Positions 7,639-16,171 are shown, numbered from the stretch's first letter. The stretch is DNA of 38,223 nt from 2-12-FULL-41-16 sp964390625 (GCA_964390625.1 CAYMID010000005.1:1-38223); one strand, 5' to 3'. Notes: generated by a model from the sequence alone, not told the origin. Translations and numbers: made by a program.

Positions 7639-8423
7639 CTGAAATTCATATTCCAACTTTGGCCCCAGAAGCCTTGGCTCATGCTGGTGGTCTAACCATT
7701 ACCAACACCATGGTTAACGCTTGGTTAGCCATAATTATTTTTTTAGTGATTGGCGTTACCGTTACGCGCCGTGTGCGTTTGCGTCCATCGCGCTGGCAAT
7801 TGGCTTTTGAAACTGGTATCGAAACTCTGTGGGGATATTTTGATCAGGTAACTGGTGACCGTGCCAAGACACAACGTTTTTTTCCGTTAGTTGGCTCAGT
7901 TTTCTTTTTTATCTTACTGTCTAACTGGCTTGGTTTGTTGCCAGGTACTGGTAGTATTACCGTTGGTCATACCATGTTACTCCGTCCAGCTAATACTGAC
8001 TTGAATTTGACCTTGGCTATGGCCCTGGTCTCAGTAATTGGCTCGCACGTAATGGCGTTTGGAGCGATTGGCGTATTTACACATCTTGGTAAATTTGTAC
8101 AAATTAAAAACGTTTTTAGGGCAATAACTAAAGGTCCAATGGCTCTATTTCAGGCCTTAATTGAATTTGCGGTTGGATTATTAGAAATTGTTAGCGAGGG
8201 TTCAAAAATTCTGTCGTTGTCATTACGTTTGTTCGGTAATATTTTTGCTGGCGAAGTTCTCATTTCAGTAATTTCTGCTTTGGTGTCAGCGTTAGTGCCA
8301 ACACCATTTATGCTACTAGAAATTTTGGTTGGTTTGATTCAGGCTGCGGTGTTCGCAATGCTTACCTTGGTGTATTTAACCACCGCTAGCGAAGCACCAC
8401 ATGGTGCCGAAGAGCATCATTAA
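7635..8423 (+). CDS. atpB: ATP synthase Fo subunit a
   Basis: The 262-residue membrane protein carries the subunit a signature SLRLFGNIFAGEVLI. R198 is the essential arginine that faces the c-ring carboxylate. Five to six helices are visible, and the last long helix LLEILVGLIQAAVFAMLTLVYL has the Gln expected in the half-channel region. Subunit a forms the stator side of the proton path. The gene overlaps atpI by four bases and is followed by an unusually long, hairpin-rich spacer before atpE. Confidence 0.93.
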   Translation: MTEIHIPTLAPEALAHAGGLTITNTMVNAWLAIIIFLVIGVTVTRRVRLRPSRWQLAFETGIETLWGYFDQVTGDRAKTQRFFPLVGSVFFFILLSNWLGLLPGTGSITVGHTMLLRPANTDLNLTLAMALVSVIGSHVMAFGAIGVFTHLGKFVQIKNVFRAITKGPMALFQALIEFAVGLLEIVSEGSKILSLSLRLFGNIFAGEVLISVISALVSALVPTPFMLLEILVGLIQAAVFAMLTLVYLTTASEAPHGAEEHH

Positions 8424-8436
8424 TTGTCTGCTGTTA

Positions 8437-8500
8437 GAGCCCCTTGAATGGGGCTCGCTACAGTGGGTAAGACCACTTTTATTTAACCGGCGAGGTTAAA
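8437..8500 (+). promoter_or_regulatory. Three consecutive hairpins between atpB and atpE
   Basis: Stem 1 is GAGCCCC (8437-8443) with GGGGCTC (8450-8456). Stem 2 is AGTGG (8462-8466) with CCACT (8473-8477), followed by TTTTATTT. Stem 3 is TTTAACC (8482-8488) with GGTTAAA (8494-8500). Elsewhere in this operon spacers are only 1-24 bases, so a 112-base spacer before the c-subunit gene is exceptional. It could stabilise mRNA, mark a processing site or raise translation of atpE, which is needed in many copies. Confidence 0.6.
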
Positions 8501-8535
8501 AATCCTTTTTCCCCTCGACCGTAAATAATTTTATT

Positions 8536-8766
8536 ATGGGATCTATGTCTCAAGAAGCTATCGTGGTGATGGCCAAAGCGTTCACAATGGCAATTGGTGG
8601 TATTGCGCCAGCACTTGCGATTGGTAAAATCGTTTCCAAAGCCATGGAAGCCATTGGTCGCAATCCAGAAGCTGGTGGTAAAGTATTCGTACCAATGTTG
8701 CTTGGTGCTGCTTTTGCCGAAGCGATCGCGATTTATTCGCTCGTAGTTGTATTTACCCTCAAGTAA
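8536..8766 (+). CDS. atpE: ATP synthase Fo subunit c
   Basis: The 76-residue hairpin has two helices joined by the polar loop AIGRNPEA. The ion-binding carboxylate is E62 in the second helix (GAAFAEAIAIYSLVV). The residue after it is Ala rather than Ser/Thr, and the helix 1 position that is Gln in sodium-type rings is Ile (I29), so it should carry protons. The glycine repeat of helix 1 is largely replaced by alanine (IAPALAIG). A second ATG three codons in (8545) could also be the start. The gene is set off on both sides by structured spacers. Confidence 0.93.
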   Translation: MGSMSQEAIVVMAKAFTMAIGGIAPALAIGKIVSKAMEAIGRNPEAGGKVFVPMLLGAAFAEAIAIYSLVVVFTLK

Positions 8767-8774
8767 AGCGATTT

Positions 8775-8815
8775 CCCTTGTCCTGCGGGGCAGGGGAGCT
8801 TGGCTTTATTTGCCA
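8775..8815 (+). promoter_or_regulatory. Hairpins between atpE and atpF
   Basis: CCTGC (8782-8786) pairs with GCAGG (8790-8794) around a GGG loop, and TGGC (8801-8804) pairs with GCCA (8812-8815). Together with the hairpins upstream this leaves the atpE message bracketed by folded RNA on both sides. Confidence 0.45.
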
Positions 8816-8829
8816 CTTAATTATTCTGT

Positions 8830-9384
8830 ATGAGTGAAGAAACTGTAAACACTGAGGTTGGACACGAAACCAATACCGATGGTGGAGTGGCCGCGAGTTT
8901 GGGCTTAAACGCTCAATTGTTTGGTTTTCAATTGCTTAACTTTGCGGTGGTTGGTTTGATTGTCTGGTTTTTGATCCTTAAACCACTGACCAAAAAAATG
9001 GCTGAACGTCAGCAAATTATTAATGAGAGCTTAAATAAAGCTGAAACAATAGAAGCCAATTTTTTACTGGCTGACCAAAAAGCGCGGGAAATTTTAGATG
9101 ACGCCAAGGTACAATCAAATCAGATTATAGCTATTGCAACCAGTGAGGCCAAAGCACAAGCTGATAAACTGAAAAACGAAGCAAAACTAGAGATCGATGA
9201 ATTGGTGGTCAAAGCCAAACAACAAATTAAAGACGAAAAACAATTAGCTAAGGCTGAATTGCAACGCGAAATGGGCGCCATGGTAGCTGCTGCGGTAACC
9301 AAAGTTTTGGGAGCCAGCGTTGATGCAAAAATTGACGAAAAAGTAATTACCAGTACTATTAAAGATCTTTCGGCTCAGGAATAA
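8830..9384 (+). CDS. atpF: ATP synthase Fo subunit b
   Basis: The 184-residue protein has a hydrophilic N-terminal tail of about 25 residues, one transmembrane helix (LLNFAVVGLIVWFLIL) and a long charged helix. That helix is rich in Ala, Lys and Glu and includes KKMAERQQIINESLNKAE, as expected for the peripheral stalk. Subunit b dimerises and ties subunit a to delta and alpha. The N-terminal tail is longer than in E. coli, where the helix starts almost at residue 1. The atpH start follows one base after its stop. Confidence 0.9.
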   Translation: MSEETVNTEVGHETNTDGGVAASLGLNAQLFGFQLLNFAVVGLIVWFLILKPLTKKMAERQQIINESLNKAETIEANFLLADQKAREILDDAKVQSNQIIAIATSEAKAQADKLKNEAKLEIDELVVKAKQQIKDEKQLAKAELQREMGAMVAAAVTKVLGASVDAKIDEKVITSTIKDLSAQE

Positions 9385-9385
9385 T

Positions 9386-9781
9386 ATGCCTAAATTATTA
9401 CCACGGCATTATGCCAAGATCCTGTACGAAGTGACCAAAAACTTACAAGGAGCCGAACTGGACCAGGCCGTGCAAAATTTCTTGCAGATGGTTAAGGATA
9501 GACATGCGTTTAAAAAGATGCCTTTGATCCTTAAAGAATTTGCCGAATACGCTGATGAAAAATCTGGGGTGGTGCGCCTAGAAATCACCAGTGCACGTGA
9601 ATTAGAGGCAGACTTGGTTAGTAGCGTTGCGACCGCTTTTAGTCCCAAGGCTAAGGCTACGACCATGGTGAATCCAGAGCTAATTGGTGGAGTCGTGATT
9701 CGTACAAGACAAGCAATTCTCGATGCTAGTCTACGCACACGAGTAGCCCAATTGGGTACGACACTGGCAGGTCACCATTAA
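9386..9781 (+). CDS. atpH: ATP synthase F1 subunit delta, short form
   Basis: The 131-residue product keeps the C-terminal delta signature, NPELIGGVVIRTRQAILDASLRTRVAQL. The N-terminal helical domain that binds the top of alpha is reduced, since the family is usually 170-180 residues. It starts PKLLPRHYAKILYEVTK, which matches the first helix of normal delta (Y/A pattern), so helices are missing from the middle rather than the start being misplaced. It links the b stalk to the alpha/beta head. The junction with atpF is TAATATG. Confidence 0.88.
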   Translation: MPKLLPRHYAKILYEVTKNLQGAELDQAVQNFLQMVKDRHAFKKMPLILKEFAEYADEKSGVVRLEITSARELEADLVSSVATAFSPKAKATTMVNPELIGGVVIRTRQAILDASLRTRVAQLGTTLAGHH

Positions 9782-9804
9782 TCCCTCCTGAATAATTATA
9801 TTGT

Positions 9805-11295
9805 ATGTCATACACTGATCAAATCATTGCTTCGCTCAAGAAAAATCTTGATTCTTTTTCGCCATCGGTGCAGGTTGACGAAATCGGTACTGTAGTTGAA
9901 GTTGGCGACGGTATTGCTCGTTTGTCTGGTTTGGAAAATTGTCAGGCCCAAGAAATGCTTGAATTTGCTGGTGGAATTACCGGTGTAGCCTTGAACTTGG
10001 AAGAAGAAACGGTCGGTGCAATTATTTTGGGTGATTACAAAAAGATTAAAGAAGGTGACATGGTCAAGCGAACTGGACGCATTATGTCGATTCCGGTTGG
10101 CGAAGGTTTAATTGGTCGTGTGGTAAATTCACTGGGTGAATCCATTGATGGTAAGGGGGCAATTAAAACAGACAAGATTTACCCAATCGAACGCGTGGCC
10201 CCTGGCGTCATGACTCGCGAACCAGTTAATCGCCCGATGCAGACTGGTATCAAAGCGATTGACGCGTTAATTCCAGTGGGTCGTGGTCAGCGTGAATTGA
10301 TTATTGGTGACCGTCAAACTGGTAAAACCGCGGTAGCGATCGATGCGATTTTGAACCAGAAAGGTCAAAACATGATTTGTGTGTACGTGGCCGTTGGTCA
10401 AAAGGAATCCAAGGTTGCTCGTGTGGTGGCCAAATTGCGCGAAGCTGGAGCCATGGATTACACCGTGGTGGTTTCGGCTGGTGCTTCTGAACCAGCTCCA
10501 ATGTCATACTTGGCGCCATATTCTGGTGTGACAATTGCCGAATATTTTGCCGACAAGGGCAAAGATGTGCTGATCATTTATGATGATTTAACCAAACAAG
10601 CGTGGGCATACCGCGAAATGTCACTGCTCTTGCGCCGCCCACCAGGACGTGAAGCTTATCCGGGTGATGTGTTTTATCTGCACTCTCGTTTACTTGAACG
10701 TGCTTGCAACTTAAACAAGGAACACGGCGGCGGTTCGATTACTGCGTTACCAATTATCGAAACCCAGGCTGGTGATATTTCGGCCTACATTCCAACCAAC
10801 GTAATCTCGATTACTGATGGTCAAATTTTCTTGGAAACAGATTTGTTCTACCGCGGTATTCGCCCAGCGCTCAACGTGGGTTTGTCGGTGTCGCGTGTGG
10901 GTGGTTCGGCCCAAACCAAGCCAATGAAAAAAGTAGCCGGTAGTATGAAATTGGCTTTGGCCCAGTTCCGTGAACTCGAAGCGTTTGCACAATTTTCGAG
11001 TGATTTAGATGCTGACACCAAAAAGCAAATTGAACGCGGTCGTCGTTTGACTGAATTACTTAAACAGCCACAGTTTAGCCCAATGCCGGTCGCGGTACAG
11101 GTGGCGGTGATTTATGCAGCTAACAACGGCTTCTTTGATGGTGTTGCGGTCACTGACATTCAGACCAAACAAACCGATTGGGTTGAATTTTTGACCAGTA
11201 CCAAGGGCGCCTTGCTCGACAAGATTAGTGGTGGCGACTGGAGTGCCGAAACCGAAGCAGAACTTAAAGAAGCGGCTGCTCAATTCTTTGCCTAA
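9805..11295 (+). CDS. atpA: ATP synthase F1 subunit alpha
   Basis: The 496-residue protein is collinear with AtpA, from an N-terminal strand barrel (VDEIGTVVEVGDGIARLSGL) to a helical C terminus. The Walker A loop is GDRQTGKT (168-175), and the VLIIYDDLTKQAWAYREMSLLLRRPPGRE segment holds Walker B and the subunit signature. The arginine finger region lies in SVSRVGGSAQ. Alpha carries the non-catalytic nucleotide sites of the F1 head. Length and motifs are normal, with no sign of reduction. Confidence 0.97.
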   Translation: MSYTDQIIASLKKNLDSFSPSVQVDEIGTVVEVGDGIARLSGLENCQAQEMLEFAGGITGVALNLEEETVGAIILGDYKKIKEGDMVKRTGRIMSIPVGEGLIGRVVNSLGESIDGKGAIKTDKIYPIERVAPGVMTREPVNRPMQTGIKAIDALIPVGRGQRELIIGDRQTGKTAVAIDAILNQKGQNMICVYVAVGQKESKVARVVAKLREAGAMDYTVVVSAGASEPAPMSYLAPYSGVTIAEYFADKGKDVLIIYDDLTKQAWAYREMSLLLRRPPGREAYPGDVFYLHSRLLERACNLNKEHGGGSITALPIIETQAGDISAYIPTNVISITDGQIFLETDLFYRGIRPALNVGLSVSRVGGSAQTKPMKKVAGSMKLALAQFRELEAFAQFSSDLDADTKKQIERGRRLTELLKQPQFSPMPVAVQVAVIYAANNGFFDGVAVTDIQTKQTDWVEFLTSTKGALLDKISGGDWSAETEAELKEAAAQFFA

Positions 11296-11296
11296 T

Positions 11297-12241
11297 ATGG
11301 CCGTTAATTCCAAAGCCATTAAACAACGGATCAAATCCGTGAAAAACACGAAGAAGATCACCAAGGCCATGGAAATGGTCTCGGCCGCCAAGATGCGCAA
11401 AGCCGTCGGGGCAGCGCTTAATACGCGTTTATACGCCACTTTGGCCCGTGAATTGTTGCAGAATTTGGCACGACGCAGTGGTGTTGAATCACCTCTGTTG
11501 GCAACTCGTCCTGTGCAAAAGATGCTGGTTATTTTGGTCAGTTCGAATCGCGGTTTGTGTGGAAGCTTTAATACCAATTTGTTCAAAAAGACCGCTACTT
11601 TATTGCGTGACAAGGTTAATATTAGCCGCCATCGCGTAACAGGTGGGATTGATATTGTGCCAACGAATGAAATTCAAGTAGATATTTTAGGGATTGGTAA
11701 AAAGAGTGCCTGGTTTGCCAAAAAAACGGGTCACAACTTGGTGGCAGCGTTTGATGATTTGAATGAACGTCCATCGTATACGCAAGTTTTGCCAATTTCG
11801 CAGTTAGCCTTGCGCGAATTTACGAGTGGTACGTATGATAAAGTTGTACTGGCCTACACCAATTACAAATCGAGTTTGGTACAAGAAGTAAAAATGCGTC
11901 AGCTGTTGCCAGTATCTGGTCCGGATTTAGAAAAAATGCTCGCTGATTTGCCGGCTGAACCCGAGGCACTTACGGTTGATCCCGAACAGTATATGTTTGA
12001 GCCTGATTTAACCACAATTGCCGAGACTGTGTTGCCTCGACTCGTGGAAATTCAGGTGTATCAAGCAGTATTGGAATCAGCGGCCAGTGAACACAGCGCC
12101 CGCATGGTGGCAATGAAAAATGCCAGCAGTGCAGCCGGTGATATGATTACAGGTTTAACTTTGCAATTTAACAAGGCGCGCCAGGCCGCGATTACGCAAG
12201 AAATTGCGGAAATTGCTGGTGGTGCCGCGGCCCTGGAATAA
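11297..12241 (+). CDS. atpG: ATP synthase F1 subunit gamma
   Basis: The 314-residue central shaft subunit begins AVNSKAIKQRIKSVKNTKKITKAMEMVSAAKMRKA, the conserved N-terminal helix. It contains SNRGLCGSFNTN (the gamma signature) and ends in a long helix with SEHSARMVAMKNASSAAGDMI. The start was set at ATG 11297, two bases after the atpA stop codon (TAATATG), because upstream codons in this frame run through atpA. At 314 residues it is somewhat longer than the usual 285-290; the extra material is around residues 207-235, between the central domain and the C-terminal helix. Confidence 0.95.
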   Translation: MAVNSKAIKQRIKSVKNTKKITKAMEMVSAAKMRKAVGAALNTRLYATLARELLQNLARRSGVESPLLATRPVQKMLVILVSSNRGLCGSFNTNLFKKTATLLRDKVNISRHRVTGGIDIVPTNEIQVDILGIGKKSAWFAKKTGHNLVAAFDDLNERPSYTQVLPISQLALREFTSGTYDKVVLAYTNYKSSLVQEVKMRQLLPVSGPDLEKMLADLPAEPEALTVDPEQYMFEPDLTTIAETVLPRLVEIQVYQAVLESAASEHSARMVAMKNASSAAGDMITGLTLQFNKARQAAITQEIAEIAGGAAALE

Positions 12242-12245
12242 TTTT

Positions 12246-13628
12246 ATGCCTATGAACAAAGGAAAGATTACGCAAATTATTGGTGTGGTGGTCGACGCGC
12301 AGTTTGACGAAAAATTGCCAGAGATTTACCACGCGTTAGAATTTAAGCGCGACAATGGTGAAGTGTTGGTGCTTGAAGTACAGCAACACCTGGGTGGTAA
12401 CACTGTCCGCGCTATTTCCATGGGCCCAACCGATGGTGTGGCCCGTGGTGCTGAGGTGGTGGACACTGGAGCCCCAATTTCTGTCCCAGTAGGTGAGGTT
12501 ACTTTGGGCCGTATGTTTAATGTGGTTGGTGAACCAATCGATGGTAAAACTGCTCCAAAGAAAAGCAAGGTATACCCAATTCACCGTCCAGCGCCAGACT
12601 TCAAGAGCCAATCCCAGAAAACAGAAATTTTGGAAACCGGTATCAAAGTTATCGACCTGCTCTGTCCATTCTTAAAAGGTGGTAAGGTTGGTTTGTTTGG
12701 TGGTGCTGGTGTAGGTAAGACCGTTATTATTCAGGAACTTATCCGTAACATTGCGCAAGAACACGGTGGTTATTCCATGTTTGCTGGTGTGGGTGAACGT
12801 ACGCGCGAAGGTAATGACTTGTACCGCGAAATGGAGGAATCGGGCGTACTTAACAAAACTGCGCTTGTGTTTGGCCAAATGAACGAACCACCAGGAGCCC
12901 GCGCTCGCGTGGCTTTGACCGCACTCGCGATGGCCGAGTATTTCCGTGACGAAGAGGGCCGTGATTTGCTTTTGTTTGTTGACAATATTTTCCGCTTTAC
13001 CCAGGCTGGTTCCGAAGTTTCGGCTTTGCTTGGTCGTATGCCTTCGGCTGTAGGTTACCAGCCAACACTGGCTACTGAGATGGGTGCGCTCCAAGAACGC
13101 ATTACTTCGACTGATAAGGGCTCGATTACTTCGGTGCAGGCCGTGTATGTGCCAGCCGACGACTTGACTGACCCAGCGCCAGCCACCACGTTTGCGCACC
13201 TTGACTCCACGGTTGTGCTTAACCGTGCGTTGTCTGAAATCGGTATTTACCCAGCGGTTGACCCACTCGACTCCAGCTCAACCATGCTTGATCCACAAAT
13301 TGTGGGCGAAGAACATTACAAAGTGGCTCGCGATGTTCAAAAAGTTTTGCAGCGTTACCGTGACTTGCAAGATATTATTGCTATCTTGGGTATGGAAGAA
13401 TTGTCTGACGAAGACAAGCAAACCGTATCGCGTGCCCGCAAGATTCAACGTTTCTTGTCACAGCCATTCTTTGTGGCCGAACAGTTTACCGGTATGCAGG
13501 GTAAGTATGTGCCAGTAGCAGACACGGTTCGCAGCTTCCGCGAAATCCTTGATGGCAAACACGATGATAAGCCCGAAAGCGCCTTTTATCTTAAGGGTAG
13601 CATCGAGGATGTTGTCGCCGCACAATAA
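12246..13628 (+). CDS. atpD: ATP synthase F1 subunit beta
   Basis: The 460-residue catalytic subunit has Walker A GGAGVGKT (152-159), the catalytic Glu in GVGERTREGNDLYREM, Walker B LLLFVDNIFRFTQAGSEVS, and the C-terminal DELSEED-loop equivalent MEELSDEDKQ. All are normal for an active H+-ATP synthase. Two start codons six bases apart (12246 and 12252) are possible; reading further upstream would run into atpG. It sits four bases after the atpG stop and 15 bases before atpC. Confidence 0.97.
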   Translation: MPMNKGKITQIIGVVVDAQFDEKLPEIYHALEFKRDNGEVLVLEVQQHLGGNTVRAISMGPTDGVARGAEVVDTGAPISVPVGEVTLGRMFNVVGEPIDGKTAPKKSKVYPIHRPAPDFKSQSQKTEILETGIKVIDLLCPFLKGGKVGLFGGAGVGKTVIIQELIRNIAQEHGGYSMFAGVGERTREGNDLYREMEESGVLNKTALVFGQMNEPPGARARVALTALAMAEYFRDEEGRDLLLFVDNIFRFTQAGSEVSALLGRMPSAVGYQPTLATEMGALQERITSTDKGSITSVQAVYVPADDLTDPAPATTFAHLDSTVVLNRALSEIGIYPAVDPLDSSSTMLDPQIVGEEHYKVARDVQKVLQRYRDLQDIIAILGMEELSDEDKQTVSRARKIQRFLSQPFFVAEQFTGMQGKYVPVADTVRSFREILDGKHDDKPESAFYLKGSIEDVVAAQ

Positions 13629-13643
13629 TTTAGGTAACGCCGT

Positions 13644-14063
13644 ATGTCTTTAACTCTCAAAATCGTCAGCCCTGATGGTGTCACTTATGACAGTACGGCC
13701 GATTCGGTTAGTTTACCGACCGTGACGGGCGAGATTACCATCTTGCCGCACCACGTGCCGTTGGTGACTGTTCTCAAGGCCGGCGAGGTACGTGTCAAAG
13801 CACAGGAACAAGAATTTTTCCTCTCAGTATCGAGTGGAGTAGTTGAGATTCGTCCTAACAGTGTGGTGTATGTTTTGGCCGAAACTTCCGAGCGAGCCGA
13901 ACATATAGATTTGGCCAGAGCTGAGGCTGCTCGCGCTCGTGCGGCTGAATTAATGCAAACGCAGGAGCGTTTGGATGATGAAGATTTTGCTCGTCTCACG
14001 GCCAGTTTGGAAAAGGAATTGGTTCGACTGCGTGTTGGTAGCAAGTATCGCAAGACATTATAA
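13644..14063 (+). CDS. atpC: ATP synthase F1 subunit epsilon
   Basis: The 139-residue protein has the N-terminal beta-sandwich (LKIVSPDGVTYDSTADSVSLPTVTGEITILPHHVPLVTVL, in the usual order, including the GEITILPHH turn). The C-terminal helical part is rich in Ala, Arg and Glu. Epsilon joins gamma to the c-ring and its helices can brake ATP hydrolysis. It closes the operon and is followed at once by a strong terminator. Confidence 0.93.
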   Translation: MSLTLKIVSPDGVTYDSTADSVSLPTVTGEITILPHHVPLVTVLKAGEVRVKAQEQEFFLSVSSGVVEIRPNSVVYVLAETSERAEHIDLARAEAARARAAELMQTQERLDDEDFARLTASLEKELVRLRVGSKYRKTL

Positions 14064-14067
14064 ATAA

Positions 14068-14093
14068 AGCCCCGGTTTACCGGGGTTTTATTA
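14068..14093 (+). terminator. Terminator of the ATP synthase operon
   Basis: CCCCGG (14070-14075), loop TTTA, CCGGGG (14080-14085), then TTTTATTAT. It lies seven bases after the atpC stop. Confidence 0.9.
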
Positions 14094-14098
14094 TCTGA

Positions 14099-14127
14099 TT
14101 GACAAAAAATCCGTCACGGAGTATAAT
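14099..14127 (+). promoter_or_regulatory. Consensus promoter of the Cys-rich mini-gene
   Basis: TTGACA (14099-14104), 17-base spacer, TATAAT (14122-14127): a perfect sigma-70 match. It begins right after the ATP synthase terminator. The expected transcript starts near 14134. Confidence 0.88.
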
Positions 14128-14166
14128 GGCGGCCCAACCTAATTTTTAGTATATATATCGAGTATT

Positions 14167-14289
14167 ATGCGCTGCAATATGTGCGACACTACGATTCCTG
14201 AAGATATTCAATGCCCGGATTGCTCCCGGTGCGAGTCTTGTTGCAAAGGCCATAGTTCGATGGGCGGGGATAGCGATGACATGTATTAA
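14167..14289 (+). CDS. 40-residue Cys-rich putative zinc-binding protein
   Basis: This small ORF starts MRCNMCDTTIPEDIQCPDC and continues SRCESCCKGH before an Asp/Gly/Ser-rich tail. Seven cysteines fall at 3, 6, 16, 19, 22, 25 and 26. The CxxC-x9-CxxC part is a classic zinc-ribbon spacing, and the added CxxCC could bind a second metal or form disulfides. It is below usual ORF cut-offs. It has its own perfect promoter and is followed by a strong hairpin with a T run, so it forms a unit of about 215 bases. I do not recognise a family. An alternative is that the RNA itself is the product. Confidence 0.6.
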   Translation: MRCNMCDTTIPEDIQCPDCSRCESCCKGHSSMGGDSDDMY

Positions 14290-14317
14290 TCCCTGGTTCT
14301 AGACTTGTTTTGCGTAG

Positions 14318-14349
14318 ACCTGCACTGTGGTGGTGCAGGTTTTTATTTT
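14318..14349 (+). terminator. Terminator-like hairpin abutting the ABC transporter start
   Basis: ACCTGCAC (14318-14325), loop of seven, GTGCAGGT (14333-14340), then TTTTATTTT. The 8 bp perfect stem is strong. The next gene starts at 14356, only seven bases after the T run, with no promoter between, so the hairpin must act as an attenuator or leak for that gene to be expressed. Confidence 0.85.
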
Positions 14350-14355
14350 ACGCCT

Positions 14356-16125
14356 ATGAAACATCAGATTAGACAAACTCTAAAAATTTACGCCCGTTTT
14401 TCTTGGGCCTACCCAGGTGCGTTGTTTGGTTTAATCGCAGCCGTAATTACGGGGCAGGTTTTGAGTTTGTCTGCGCCGTTACAATACAAAAGGTTTTTTG
14501 ACGCTTTATCAGGAACTGGCACTGCGACCTACGCGCAGTTAGTGCATGTGTTGTGGGTCATTGTCGCGATATATGCGACAGAATGGGTGGTGCGTCGGCT
14601 ATTGGGCGAAGCAGGAAATCGTTTCCAAACCCGGGTCTCTAAGGATTTGTATGTCGCTTGCTTTGCGTATCTACACAAACATTCATTTGCGTATTTTAAT
14701 AATAATTTTGTCGGCGGTTTGGTTAAACGGGTGAATCGATTTGTTAATGCCTTCGAACGTGTTTCTGACCGTTTGTTTTGGAATTTATTACCACTCGTGG
14801 TAAATGTAATCATGATTTTGGTAATTTTGAGCATTAAATCTGTGTGGCTAGGACTGGTAGTGTTAGTGTGGGTAGTCTTATTTGCAGGGATAAATTTGGC
14901 GTTAACCAAATATAAAATGCCGCACGATTTGGCCCGCAGTGAGGCCGAGACCAAGGCTAATGGTTTGCTGGCTGACTCAATTACTAATCATAGTAATGTT
15001 AAATTGTTCAACGGGTATGAACGCGAGCTAGCGAATTTTGCGGCCGCAAACGAAGAAGTGCGTCGTCGTCGTAAATTTGCGCTTGACCTTGATGCATGGT
15101 TTGAGGTGATTCAAACATTTTTTACCTACGCTTTGGAAATTGGGGTACTCTACTTGGCCATTCATTTGTGGCAAAAAGGTAAACTGACGCTGGGTGATTT
15201 TGTGATGATCCAATCATACTTGTTGACTTTATTCTGGCGTATTTGGGATTTTGGGCGCATGATTCGGCACACGTTTGAAGATTTGGCCGATGCCAACGAA
15301 ATGACCGAAGTCTTTAATACTCCGCACGAAATTACTGACACCGCCGGCGCCGTGCCGTTAGTGGTTCGGAGTGGTGAAGTTGTGTTTAACAATGTGTCGT
15401 TTAATTATCATAAAACACGGCCAATTTTGACGAACTTTAGTTTAACGATTGCAGCAGGCGAGCGTGTGGCCTTTGTGGGGCCATCGGGTGCGGGCAAATC
15501 AACCGTGGTTAAATTGCTCTTGCGCCAACATGATATTACTGCCGGCAAAATTAAAATTGATGGCCAAGAAATTCGCAAAGTGACTCAGGAGAGTCTCTGG
15601 CAAGCGGTTAGCTACGTGCCTCAGGAACCAATTTTGTTTCATCGTTCATTGCTTGAAAATATTCGGTATGGTCGTCCCGAGGCGACTGATGAACAAGTAA
15701 TTGAAGCGGCTAAACGCGCTCGCTGTCACGAGTTTATTAGCGAGTTGCCAGACAAGTATCAGACATTTGTGGGTGAACGAGGTGTCAAGTTGTCGGGTGG
15801 CGAGCGTCAGCGGGTGGCAATTGCGCGGGCAATTTTGCGCAACGCCCCAATTTTGGTTTTGGACGAGGCAACCTCGAGCCTTGATTCTGAATCCGAACAT
15901 TTGATTCAAGAGGCTTTGAACGAATTAATGAATGGCAAGACTGTGATTGTGATTGCGCATCGTTTGTCCACGATTATGAGCATGGATCGGATTATTGTGG
16001 TTGAACACGGGACGATTCGTGAATCAGGTACACACACCGAATTACTAGCCCAAAACGGTTTGTATCGAGAGCTGTGGTCAATTCAGGCCGGTGGGTTTTT
16101 ATTTGATAGTCAAATCGATAATTGA
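14356..16125 (+). CDS. ABC exporter, fused permease and ATPase (MsbA-like)
   Basis: The 589-residue half-transporter has an N-terminal membrane domain of six helices (about residues 20-310) and a C-terminal ATPase. The ATPase carries Walker A GPSGAGKST, Q-loop YVPQEPILFH, signature LSGGERQR, Walker B ILVLDEATSSLD and switch IAHRLST. It works as a homodimer or with another half, exporting lipids, peptides or drugs; the substrate cannot be read. The start was put at ATG 14356 because upstream codons run through the terminator. It follows the Cys-rich mini-gene, and its last codons overlap the typA promoter. Confidence 0.9.
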   Translation: MKHQIRQTLKIYARFSWAYPGALFGLIAAVITGQVLSLSAPLQYKRFFDALSGTGTATYAQLVHVLWVIVAIYATEWVVRRLLGEAGNRFQTRVSKDLYVACFAYLHKHSFAYFNNNFVGGLVKRVNRFVNAFERVSDRLFWNLLPLVVNVIMILVILSIKSVWLGLVVLVWVVLFAGINLALTKYKMPHDLARSEAETKANGLLADSITNHSNVKLFNGYERELANFAAANEEVRRRRKFALDLDAWFEVIQTFFTYALEIGVLYLAIHLWQKGKLTLGDFVMIQSYLLTLFWRIWDFGRMIRHTFEDLADANEMTEVFNTPHEITDTAGAVPLVVRSGEVVFNNVSFNYHKTRPILTNFSLTIAAGERVAFVGPSGAGKSTVVKLLLRQHDITAGKIKIDGQEIRKVTQESLWQAVSYVPQEPILFHRSLLENIRYGRPEATDEQVIEAAKRARCHEFISELPDKYQTFVGERGVKLSGGERQRVAIARAILRNAPILVLDEATSSLDSESEHLIQEALNELMNGKTVIVIAHRLSTIMSMDRIIVVEHGTIRESGTHTELLAQNGLYRELWSIQAGGFLFDSQIDN

Positions 16126-16150
16126 CAAAAAACCAAAAATCCGCTACAAT
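16122..16150 (+). promoter_or_regulatory. Promoter of typA
   Basis: TTGACA (16122-16127), 17-base spacer, TACAAT (16145-16150). The -35 box overlaps the TGA stop of the ABC transporter. The leader to ATG 16172 is about 15 bases. Confidence 0.85.
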
Positions 16151-16171
16151 AGGGCAAATTTTTACCCCCTT

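Noticed and set aside
8536..8766. Sodium-type c subunit
   Set aside because: The Gln and Ser/Thr sodium ligands are replaced by Ile and Ala around E62, which fits a proton-driven ring.
12672..13199. Minus-strand ORF of 175 residues opposite atpD
   Set aside because: Antisense of a highly conserved gene, with no recognisable domain and no promoter.
7636..16125. Alternative genetic code with UGA as Gly, as in some Patescibacteria
   Set aside because: TGA ends AtpI exactly at the normal C terminus with a 4-base overlap to atpB, and TGA ends the ABC exporter; conserved proteins contain no in-frame TGA.
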